DNA of 22,369 bases from Pseudomonadota bacterium. GTDB taxonomy: Bacteria > Desulfobacterota > Desulfovibrionia > Desulfovibrionales > Desulfovibrionaceae. Positions 7,876-14,533 of the stretch are shown here, in pieces (positions within the stretch are counted from its first letter, which is position 1; each line of letters starts with the position of its first letter). Both the position numbers and the translations under genes were made by a program. Under the pieces are notes generated by a model. The model made no database searches. It was not told the DNA's origin and was given only the letters and a program-made list of their open reading frames with translations. The stretch covers positions 1 through 22,369 of the forward strand of contig JAEWCY010000137.1 of assembly GCA_023390395.1 (NCBI GenBank), written 5' to 3'.

Positions 7876-9161
7876 GACGTCTTCCCCTCGGGCTCGATGG
7901 ACTCGACGCCGCCCATGTAGGGCACGAGCGCCCGCGGCACGGTCACCGAACCGTCCTTTTGCAGGTAGTTCTCCAGGATCGCGGCCATGGTGCGGCCGAT
8001 GGCCAGGCCGGAGCCGTTTAACGTATGCACCAGGGCCGTCTTCTTGCCGCCCTCGGGCTTGAAGCGGATGTCCGCCCGGCGGGCCTGGAAGTCCTCGAAA
8101 TTGGAGCACGAGGAGATCTCGCGGTACTTGCCCTGACCCGGCAGCCAGACCTCCAGGTCGTAGGTCTTGGCCGAGGAAAAGCCCAGGTCGCCGGTGCACA
8201 GCGCGATCACGCGGTAGGGCAGCTCGAGCTTTTGCAGGATGGCCTCGGCCTGGGCCGTGAGCTTTTCCAGCTCGTCGTAGGACGCGTCCGGGTGGACCAG
8301 GCGCACGAGCTCCACCTTGCCGAACTGGTGCAGCCGGATGATGCCCTTGGTGTCCTTGCCGTAGGAGCCGGCCTCGGAGCGGAAGCACTGGGTGTGGCAG
8401 ACGTAGGCCAGGGGCAGGGCCGCTTCGGGCAGCACCTCGCCCCGGTGCAGGTTGGTCACCGGCACCTCGGCCGTGGGGATGAGGTAGGAGGCCATGCCTT
8501 CGATCTTGAAGAGGTCCTCGGCGAATTTCGGCAGCTGGCCCGTGCCGAGCAGGCTCTCGGCGTTGACGATGTAGGGCGTGGCCACCTCGACGTAGCCGTG
8601 GTCGCGAATGTGCGTGTCGAGCATGAAGGCGGCCAGGGCGCGCTCCAGGCGGGCCAGGCCGCCGCGCAGCACCACGAAGCGCGCGCCGGACAGCTTGGCC
8701 GCCCGCTCGAAGTCGAGCCCGCCGAGGGAGACGCCCACGTCCTGGTGCTCGCGGATGGGAAAATCGAAGGCGCGCGGCGTCCCCACCGTGCGCACCACCG
8801 GGTTGTCCGCCTCGCCCGCCCCGTCCGGGGTGGTGGCGTGGGGGACGTTGGGCACGCCAAGGAGCCACTCGGTCACCTGCGCGTCCACTTCCTTGGTCTT
8901 TTCGTCAAGGGCCTTGATCTCCTCGGACAGGCCGCCGAGGCCGGCCAGGATGCCCGAGGCGTCGCCGCCCTGGCGCTTGATCTTGGCCACTTCCGCCGAG
9001 GCCGCGTTGCGCTGGCCCTTCTTGCCTTCCACCTCGGTGATGATCTCCCGCCGCCGCTCCTCCAGGGCCAGGAAGGCGGGGAGGTCCAGGGGAAAGCGCC
9101 GCCGGGCCATGCCGTCGGCCACGGCTTGCGGGTTTTGGCGCACGAATTTGAGGTCCAGCAT
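7872..9161 (-). CDS. serS: Serine--tRNA ligase
   Basis: Class II aminoacyl-tRNA synthetase that charges tRNA-Ser (and tRNA-Sec) with serine in the cytosol. The N-terminal coiled-coil tRNA-binding arm spans about residues 27-100 (rich in E/K/R, with FLALEERRREIITEVEGKKGQRN). The catalytic core carries TAEVP (230-234) for serine binding, motif 2 FRSEAGS with R261 (260-266) followed by GKDTKGIIRLHQF, and motif 3 LNGSGLAIGRT with R390 (381-391). The length of 429 aa is normal for the bacterial enzyme. AAGGAG lies 6 bases before the ATG. It is the first gene of a two-gene unit with the small membrane protein and is divergent from the CinA-family gene. Confidence 0.98.
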   Translation of the reverse strand: MLDLKFVRQNPQAVADGMARRRFPLDLPAFLALEERRREIITEVEGKKGQRNAASAEVAKIKRQGGDASGILAGLGGLSEEIKALDEKTKEVDAQVTEWLLGVPNVPHATTPDGAGEADNPVVRTVGTPRAFDFPIREHQDVGVSLGGLDFERAAKLSGARFVVLRGGLARLERALAAFMLDTHIRDHGYVEVATPYIVNAESLLGTGQLPKFAEDLFKIEGMASYLIPTAEVPVTNLHRGEVLPEAALPLAYVCHTQCFRSEAGSYGKDTKGIIRLHQFGKVELVRLVHPDASYDELEKLTAQAEAILQKLELPYRVIALCTGDLGFSSAKTYDLEVWLPGQGKYREISSCSNFEDFQARRADIRFKPEGGKKTALVHTLNGSGLAIGRTMAAILENYLQKDGSVTVPRALVPYMGGVESIEPEGKTS

Positions 9162-9254
9162 GTCTCGCTCCTTGTGATGGCGGTCGGCAAGGCCATGTAC
9201 GCGGGCCGTGTTTGCCGCGTCAAGGGAGGCGGCGGGGAGAAAGAAGCGGGAAAT

Positions 9255-9297
9255 GCCTCCGGCGGCCGGGGGGCATGATGCCCCCCGGACCCCCTCG
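9255..9297. repeat. Dispersed palindromic repeat, copy 1
   Basis: The divergent gap between serS and the CinA-family gene (9162-9391) contains GCCTCCGGCGGCC (9255-9267, inverse of the 13-mer seen elsewhere) joined to a 32-base block at 9266-9297. The block centres on the palindrome GGGGGGCATGATGCCCCCC (9268-9286; arms extend to 11 bp with one central G) and ends in GACCCCCTCG. The same 32 bases occur identically, in the same orientation, at 22275-22306. The rest of the gap holds GAATT-TT-AATTC (9336-9347) and no convincing promoter. Confidence 0.85.
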
Positions 9298-9391
9298 CTG
9301 GGAGGAAAGTGGGGGAGACGGCGGGCGGTGACAAGGAATTTTAATTCGGATAGTTGGGCGGAAAGGTACCCGGGAGGACAGGAGGGGGAAG

Positions 9392-9913
9392 ATGGAGGAG
9401 AGATTGCGGGACTTGGCCGGCCGGCTCGGCGAGGCTCTGGCGGCCCGGGGATGGATGTTCGCCTGCGCCGAGTCGTGCACGGGCGGGCTTTTGGCCAGCG
9501 TGCTCACGGACGCGCCCGGCGCCTCGGCCTGGTTCGCCGGCGCGGTGGTGGCCTACGCCAATGCGGTCAAGCGCGACGTGCTGGGCGTGTCCCAGGACAC
9601 CCTCGACGCCAAGGGCGCGGTCAGCCGCGAGGCGGTGCTGGCCATGGCGCGCGGGGCGCGCGGCGTCATGCGCGCCGACGTGGCCGTGGCCATAAGCGGC
9701 GTGGCCGGACCCTCCGGCGGCACCCCGCAAAAGCCCGTGGGCACGGTCTGGATGGCCTGGGAAGGCCCGGACGGCGTGGCCGTCAAGCGCTTCCAGTTCG
9801 ACGGCGACCGCCTGGCCGTCAAGCGGCAGGCGGCGCGCGAAGCCATGGCCGGGGTCCTGGCCATGGCCTCCGGCTCGGGAATCGGGGGCGACGCGGAAGC
9901 CATGCGCCCGTAA
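9392..9913 (+). CDS. CinA family protein, nicotinamide-nucleotide amidohydrolase (PncC-type)
   Basis: A 173-residue stand-alone CinA C-terminal domain. Characterised members such as E. coli PncC deamidate nicotinamide mononucleotide to nicotinate mononucleotide, recycling the NMN released by NAD-dependent DNA ligase. The family signatures are complete: AESCTGG (26-32, with Ser28), GAVVAYANAVK (50-60, with Tyr55 and Lys60 at the spacing seen in PncC), GAVSREAV (75-82) and SGVAGPSGGTPQKPVGTVW (from 102). The N-terminal COG1058 domain of full-length CinA is absent, which is normal for PncC. The ATG follows AGGAGGGGGAAG. The last 15 residues or so are low-complexity. It is transcribed with the small gene 75 bases downstream, though nothing else links them. 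Confidence 0.93.
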   Translation: MEERLRDLAGRLGEALAARGWMFACAESCTGGLLASVLTDAPGASAWFAGAVVAYANAVKRDVLGVSQDTLDAKGAVSREAVLAMARGARGVMRADVAVAISGVAGPSGGTPQKPVGTVWMAWEGPDGVAVKRFQFDGDRLAVKRQAAREAMAGVLAMASGSGIGGDAEAMRP

Positions 9914-9988
9914 CCGCGCCGACGCCGGCCGGACACCCGGAAGCGGTAGGACGCGCCATGGCCGCCGGCAGGCGGCCGGGAGGCGCGT

Positions 9989-10246
9989 ATGCACACGAAA
10001 ACGGCCCGCTTGGGCGGGGTGATGGGCGTTTGGGAGGCGGCGGACAGGCTCGAGCGCCTGGCCCGGGAACTGCGGGCCGGCAGCCTCGGGGTCACGGCCG
10101 GGCGGATGTCCATGAACCTGTCGCCGGCGGTCATGCTGGACGTGGAGATCCGCGCCAGCCAGGGCGGCGACCGCGAGGGGCTGGACGTGCGGCTGTCCTG
10201 GCGTCCCCACCGCCCCGAAGCCGCCAGCCTGCGCGGCGAATTCTAG
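9989..10246 (+). CDS. Small amphi-Trp domain-like protein, 85 aa
   Basis: The order of elements is an amphipathic helix (VWEAADRLERLARELRAGSL, about 14-33), a short strand (VTAGRMSMNLSP), an alternating strand (VMLDVEIRAS) and a terminal strand with tryptophan (LDVRLSWRP, about 65-73). This fits the amphi-Trp domain: a helix, then beta strands ending in [LV]xWx, in small proteins common in Desulfovibrio and haloarchaea, whose function is not established. There is no signal peptide. GGGAGG lies 5 bases before the ATG. It sits 75 bases after the CinA-family gene and converges with the amidohydrolase gene, only 23 bases away. The family match is by pattern only. Confidence 0.7.
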   Translation: MHTKTARLGGVMGVWEAADRLERLARELRAGSLGVTAGRMSMNLSPAVMLDVEIRASQGGDREGLDVRLSWRPHRPEAASLRGEF

Positions 10247-10269
10247 CCCGAGCTTTTCCGGGCGCGGGC

Positions 10270-11976
10270 CTACTGCCCCTGGTAGACCGTCTCGCCGCCG
10301 ACGATGGTGCGCGTGACCGCGACGTCCTTGATCCGCTCCTTGGGCACGGTCAGCAGATTGTCCGAATAGACCGTCATGTCGGCGTACTTGCCGGGCTCGA
10401 TGCTGCCCTTGACGTCGGCCTCGCCCATGGACGCCGCCGCCCAGGTCGTCCACATCCGCAGCGCCTCCTCGGGCGTGACCGCCTCCTCGGGCTCGAAGAC
10501 CCCCATGTCCGACTGCCGCGTGACGCTGGCCGCCATGGCCTTTATGGGCGAGATGTTGGCCAGGTAGATGCCGGTCATGTCCGTGCTGGCCGCCGGGGCC
10601 AGGCCCGCGTCGATCATGTCGCGGAAGCGGAAGCCCGTGGCCGCCAGCTTGGGGTCCATGTTCTCGAAGTCCGCCTTGACCAGGGCCGTGAGCCACACGG
10701 GCTGGACCGAGATGCGAAGCCCCTTGTCCCGCAGGGCCCTGGCCCGGGCGAGCTCCTCGGGCTTGAGCTGGAACATGCCGAAATGCTCGATGCGCATGAG
10801 CGGCGGCAGGGGCGCGCCGGATTTGACCAGGTTCTCGTAGGTTGCAAGCCCCATGTCCGTGGCCGCGTCGCCCGAGCAGTGCAGCATGGGCATGACGCCG
10901 TTTTTCGCGGCCAGGGCGGCGAAGCGGTCGGCCTGGGCCTGGCTGGTCACCAGGGAGCCGCGGCCGCCCGGGGGGTCGTCGCGGTCGTGGCCGAGGTAGG
11001 GCTCGCACATGTAGCCGCTTCTGGCGTCGTTTTCCCCGTCCATCCAGGCCTTGACGGCCGCGAAGCGGTACCAGGCCGGGTCGGCCTTGGCCGGCATGTG
11101 GAAGGCGTCGAGGTTTTCCGGCATGTCCGCGGCGTTGGGCGACGTCCAGACCGCGACGGTGTAGCGGATGTGGGGCTTGGTCCCGGAAGCGGCGATTTGT
11201 TGCAGCACGGGCAGGGCGGCCGCCGGGGTGATGGCCATGAGCGAAGTGAAGCCGTAGCCGTTCCACAGCTCCTGGATGCCGTCGCTGTAGGCGCGATCCA
11301 GGGTGGCCGGGCTCGGGTTGGTGGGGATGTCGGCCTGGGCGTCGAGGACCACGCCCGTGGGCTCGCCGTCGGGGTCGAGGATGACCGTGGCCCCGTGGGC
11401 CATCCTGGCCGTGCCCTTGACGATGCCGAGGGCCTTGAGGGCCGCCGAGTTGACGACCACCTGGTGCGCGCCGTTGGCCAGTACCACTGGGTTGTCCGGC
11501 GCGGCCTTGTCCAGTTCGGCCCTGGTCGGCAGCCTTTTTTCCGCGAACTTGTTCTCCGAGGCCGACACGCAGGCCGCATAGATCCACTGCCCCTTGGGCG
11601 TCTTGGCCGCCCAGTCCGCGATGCGCCTGAGGGCTTCGGCCACGGAGGGCGTGCCCGGGAACCGGCAGTCCACCCAGTCGTTTTTGAGATAGTAGGTCTC
11701 CATGGGGTGGGTGTGGGCGTCGATGAGGCCGGGGCTCACGAATTTGCCCCCGAGGTCCACCAGTCGGGTGTCGGGTCCGGCCAGGGCCGTGACCTCGGCG
11801 TCGGAGCCCACGGCCGTGAATCTGCCGTTTTTCACGGCCACGGCCTGGGCCAGGCTGCCGGCCGGGTCGAGGGTGGCGAAGGTGGCGTTGCGGAAGATGA
11901 CGTCCGGCGCCGAGGCGGCCATGGCGGGCGCGGCAAGGGAAAGCAGGGCGAGGGCGAGGGCGAGGATGCGGCGCAT
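10270..11976 (-). CDS. Exported amidohydrolase, YtcJ-like, 568 aa
   Basis: Metal-dependent hydrolase of the amidohydrolase superfamily, closest in layout to YtcJ/AepA-like proteins. A signal peptide is clear (MRRILALALALLSLAAPAMA|A, cleavage after residue 20), so the enzyme is periplasmic or secreted. It then shows the small beta-sandwich start (VIFRNATFATLDP) and the metal site residues: HTH (H88, H90), Lys309 in AVKAWMDG, His366 in LHCSGD, His398 in RIEHFG and Asp466 in STDM, followed by the returning C-terminal strand (EPGKYADMTVY...VGGETVYQG). Length is normal. Substrates of this family are mostly undefined (N-substituted amides or cyclic imides), so I give no gene symbol. GGAG lies upstream of the ATG. 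It has no obvious pathway neighbours. Confidence 0.92.
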   Translation of the reverse strand: MRRILALALALLSLAAPAMAASAPDVIFRNATFATLDPAGSLAQAVAVKNGRFTAVGSDAEVTALAGPDTRLVDLGGKFVSPGLIDAHTHPMETYYLKNDWVDCRFPGTPSVAEALRRIADWAAKTPKGQWIYAACVSASENKFAEKRLPTRAELDKAAPDNPVVLANGAHQVVVNSAALKALGIVKGTARMAHGATVILDPDGEPTGVVLDAQADIPTNPSPATLDRAYSDGIQELWNGYGFTSLMAITPAAALPVLQQIAASGTKPHIRYTVAVWTSPNAADMPENLDAFHMPAKADPAWYRFAAVKAWMDGENDARSGYMCEPYLGHDRDDPPGGRGSLVTSQAQADRFAALAAKNGVMPMLHCSGDAATDMGLATYENLVKSGAPLPPLMRIEHFGMFQLKPEELARARALRDKGLRISVQPVWLTALVKADFENMDPKLAATGFRFRDMIDAGLAPAASTDMTGIYLANISPIKAMAASVTRQSDMGVFEPEEAVTPEEALRMWTTWAAASMGEADVKGSIEPGKYADMTVYSDNLLTVPKERIKDVAVTRTIVGGETVYQGQ

Positions 11977-12216
11977 GTCGGGGCTCCTTTTCCCAGCGGT
12001 TCGCGGCGCAGCCGGGCGAGGCGGCGGGCGCTGGCGGGAAGGAACGACGGGTTCCCGGCGACGCGGCGGGGCTGCTCCTGGATGTCGCGGCTTGGGCCAG
12101 GGGCGTCGCCGCGTCTCCCGATTTTTTCACGGATGGTCGGAAAAGTCATCCGCGACGGGGAAAAATGACGGTATTGTCGCCGAACGGGCGTGTGGGAAGA
12201 GGGCGAGGACGGCGCT

Positions 12217-12738
12217 TCAATCCTTGGCGGGCGCGGCGAGGGTCCCGCCTTGCTCGTGCCAGCGGCGCAGGGCGGTCAGGCCCTTGTTGGACACCACCCA
12301 GCCCTTGGCCTTGCCGTCGTTTTTCACCCGGATGCGCAGCAGGTAGCCGTGGTTGAAGAGGTCTTCCAGGTCGTCCTTGTCGCACTGCCGCCGGGCCAGG
12401 TCGCCGGGCATCATGCCCTTGGAGGACGACAGGCGGGAATAGTGGTAGACGTCGTTTAAGATGCGCAGGTGCTCGGGCAAAAGCTCGGGTTCGTCGGGGG
12501 TGACGGCCTGGGGCAGTTCCAGCCGGCCGGCCTCGGTCAGCCGCCAGCCGGCCATGGTGCGGCCGCAGGGATAGGAGAGCTTGATGCGTTCGAGCAGCCC
12601 GGCTTCTTCCAGGGCGGCCATGTCATCCTTCGAGTAGAGCAGGGCCTGCCGCCTGGGCAAGGCTCCCTGGTACCGTTCCACCGTGGCGAAGGCCGCGGCG
12701 GCCCGGAGAATTTCCTGCTGCATGGGGGGTAATTTCAT
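12217..12738 (-). CDS. Protein with two winged-helix-like halves, 173 aa, divergent from the dsr operon
   Basis: I do not recognise a named family. The protein appears internally duplicated. Residues 39-75 (DMAALEEAGLLERIKL ... GWRLTEAGRLEL) and 123-157 (DLEDLFNHGYLLRIRVK ... GWVVSNKGLTAL) share the same pattern: a helix, Gly-aromatic/Leu-Leu turn, basic strand, GW strand and a Thr/Ser-x-x-Gly-Leu helix. That pattern is typical of the recognition helix and wing of winged-helix DNA-binding domains (compare the 'LTExGR' end of PadR/MarR-like proteins). No signal peptide is seen. The start ATG at 12738 has only a weak AAGAAG upstream; an internal ATG at codon 6 is an alternative. It is divergent from the RsbRD-like/dsr transcription unit across 166 bases, so a regulatory link is plausible but unproven. 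Confidence 0.7.
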   Translation of the reverse strand: MKLPPMQQEILRAAAAFATVERYQGALPRRQALLYSKDDMAALEEAGLLERIKLSYPCGRTMAGWRLTEAGRLELPQAVTPDEPELLPEHLRILNDVYHYSRLSSSKGMMPGDLARRQCDKDDLEDLFNHGYLLRIRVKNDGKAKGWVVSNKGLTALRRWHEQGGTLAAPAKD

Positions 12739-12838
12739 GGGCCGCTTCTTTTTTCCGAAAATAGCAAAATTCCCCCATGACAGGCAAGGAGTGGGATTTC
12801 ACGGGGTTGCAAGACGCCGCGCGCGCTTGCCCGACCTT

Positions 12839-12844
12839 TACAAT
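12839..12844 (+). promoter_or_regulatory. Candidate -10 element upstream of the dsr transcription unit
   Basis: TACAAT matches five of six bases of the sigma-70 -10 consensus and lies 61 bases before the first gene, in an AT-richer part of the divergent gap 12739-12904. No good -35 element sits 16-18 bases upstream (that stretch is GC only), so an activator-dependent promoter or a false match are both possible. A single TTGTGAA half-site occurs at 12882-12888, without a partner arm. Confidence 0.3.
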
Positions 12845-12904
12845 TTGTGCTTTTCTGATAAGGAATCAGCCTGTTAAGCGATTGTGAAGAAAGGGACATT
12901 TTTC

Positions 12905-13444
12905 ATGCTCAAGTTGGCGGATTTCTTGGTCCTCGAGCAGAAGGCCGTCCTCGACCGTTGGTTCGACCTGGTCATGGACACGTACGCCGAAAATACGGCG
13001 GTGCTTTGGAAAAAAAGGGACGATCCCTTCGCCAATCCGGTGCGGCACAAGTTCGAGGCCGGCATGCGCGGCATCGTCGTGGCCCTGGCCGGCTGCGGGG
13101 ATTGCCCGCGGGCCGAGGTCTTCACGCCCATGCTCGACGAGATCGTGCGGGTGCGGGCCGTGCAGGACTTCACGCCCTCCCAGGCCACGTCCTTCGTCTT
13201 TTTGCTGAAAAAGGCCGTGCGCGAAACGCTGTGGGAGAAGGTCGTCGAGCACGACCTGTTCGTGGAGCTGCTCGCCTTGGAATCGGCCGTGGACGTGCTG
13301 GCGCTGTTCGCCTTCGACATCTACAGCCAGTGCCGGGCGAAGATCGCCGAGCTGCGGATCACCCAGATCAGGAAACAATACGACAGGCTCCTCAAACGGG
13401 CGGGTCTCGTCTGCGACTTCTCCGCCGAGGGAGAGGAGCCGTGA
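12905..13444 (+). CDS. RsbRD N-terminal-domain-like protein preceding dsrM, 179 aa
   Basis: A helical protein matching the RsbRD N-terminal domain pattern, related to the non-heme globin-like sensor domain of RsbR stressosome proteins. The landmarks are LDRWFDLVMDTYAE (16-29), DPFANPVRHKFEAG (40-53), VRVRAVQDFTPSQATSFVFLLKKAVRE (81-107) and a closing helix FAFDIYSQCRAKIAELR (136-151). It lacks the STAS domain of true RsbR, so it is a free-standing sensor-type domain. Four cysteines (64, 67, 143, 170) are present; C64/C67 lie in GCGDC. An in-frame GTG at 12884 exists, but the ATG at 12905 has AAAGGGA 8 bases upstream. It is followed by dsrM after 38 bases in the same direction and is probably cotranscribed. 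As I recall, such a gene commonly precedes dsrM in Desulfovibrio; its role is unknown. Confidence 0.85.
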   Translation: MLKLADFLVLEQKAVLDRWFDLVMDTYAENTAVLWKKRDDPFANPVRHKFEAGMRGIVVALAGCGDCPRAEVFTPMLDEIVRVRAVQDFTPSQATSFVFLLKKAVRETLWEKVVEHDLFVELLALESAVDVLALFAFDIYSQCRAKIAELRITQIRKQYDRLLKRAGLVCDFSAEGEEP

Positions 13445-13482
13445 GGCGCGTTTGGGGCAAACCTTTAACGAGGTGAGGGTAC

Positions 13483-14484
13483 ATGGCAGCGTTTTATTCC
13501 TTACTCGCGGTCTTGGCGCTCATCGTCATCCCGTGGCTGGGCGCCGGGATGGGGATGGGAGCGTTGTTCGGGATCGTGCTCCCGTACATCGCGATCATCG
13601 TGTTCATGGTGGGATTCGTCCTGCGCATTGTGGACTGGGCCAAAAGCCCGGTGCCGTTTTGCATCCCCACCACGGGCGGCCAGCAGAAATCGCTGCCCTG
13701 GATCAAGAACAGCCCCTGGGACAACCCCTCTGACAACAAAGGGGTGTTCATGCGCATGGTCTTCGAGGTGCTGACCTTCCGCTCGCTTTTCCGCAACACG
13801 ACGGTGAAGCTCCAGCAGGAAGGCCCCAAGGTGGGGTACAGCTCCGAGAAGTCCCTGTGGCTGTTCGCGCTGATCTTCCACTACTGCTTCCTGGTCATCC
13901 TCATCCGTCACCTGCGCTTCTTCCTCGCGCCGGTGCCCTGGGCCGTGCACGTCACGGAGTTCTTCGACTCCATCCTGCAGATCGGCCTGCCCGTGATGTA
14001 CCAGACCGACGCCCTGATCCTGGTCGGCCTGTTCTTCCTGTTCGCCCGTCGCGTCTTCGACGGCAAGGTGCGCTACATCTCCCTCATGCAGGACTACTTC
14101 CCGCTGCTCCTGATCCTCGGCATCGCGCTCACCGGCATCTGGATGCGCTACGTGGTCAAGGTGGACGTCATCGCCGTCAAGGAACTGGCCATGGGCCTGG
14201 TCACCCTGCACCCCCACCTGCCCAAGGAGACCATCGACCCGTCGGTCTATGCCCACCTCACCCTGGTGTGCGCGCTTTTTATCTACTTCCCCTTTTCCAA
14301 GCTCATGCACATGGGCGGCGTCTTCCTCTCTCCCACCCGCGTCCTGCCCAACATGAGCCGGCGGGCCATGTGGGTGAATCCGTGGAACGACCCGAGCGTG
14401 AAGCCCCACTCCTACGAGGCCTACGAAGACGACTTCCGCGAGAAGATGATCGAAGCCGGACTCCCGGTCGAAAAAGAAGCCTAA
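13483..14484 (+). CDS. dsrM: Sulfite reduction-associated complex DsrMKJOP subunit DsrM (membrane cytochrome b)
   Basis: NarI-like integral membrane cytochrome b of the Dsr complex. It exchanges electrons with menaquinone and passes them to DsrK. The 333-residue protein has about six hydrophobic segments (about 3-20, 26-48, 124-147, 176-190, 205-223, 255-272). The first pair is separated from the rest by a soluble loop (about 51-122). Candidate heme b ligands are His133 and His143 in the FHYCFLVILIRH helix and His258 and His276 flanking the last helix (HLTLVCALFIYFPFSKLMH). The SPTRVLPNMSRR...NPWNDP tail is typical of DsrM. The start has GAGG upstream. dsrK follows after 49 bases. Order, length and motifs leave little doubt. 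Confidence 0.97.
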   Translation: MAAFYSLLAVLALIVIPWLGAGMGMGALFGIVLPYIAIIVFMVGFVLRIVDWAKSPVPFCIPTTGGQQKSLPWIKNSPWDNPSDNKGVFMRMVFEVLTFRSLFRNTTVKLQQEGPKVGYSSEKSLWLFALIFHYCFLVILIRHLRFFLAPVPWAVHVTEFFDSILQIGLPVMYQTDALILVGLFFLFARRVFDGKVRYISLMQDYFPLLLILGIALTGIWMRYVVKVDVIAVKELAMGLVTLHPHLPKETIDPSVYAHLTLVCALFIYFPFSKLMHMGGVFLSPTRVLPNMSRRAMWVNPWNDPSVKPHSYEAYEDDFREKMIEAGLPVEKEA

Positions 14485-14533
14485 GCGGGCCGCAAACCCA
14501 TTTCATCATTCTGGAGAGAAGCGAGGAGCGATC

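Noticed and set aside
10246..10263. Small hairpin GCCCG/CGGGC between convergent genes
   Set aside because: The 5-bp stem with an 8-base loop and no proper T tract is too weak to call a terminator.
9341..12130. 929-codon minus-strand open frame across several genes
   Set aside because: It runs out of frame through the amidohydrolase and antisense to the CinA-family gene; the protein is Arg/Gly/Pro/His-rich and has no domain.
12882..12888. TTGTGAA half-site before the RsbRD-like gene, possible Rex or HcpR operator
   Set aside because: No complementary arm is found at a usable spacing, so there is no operator palindrome.
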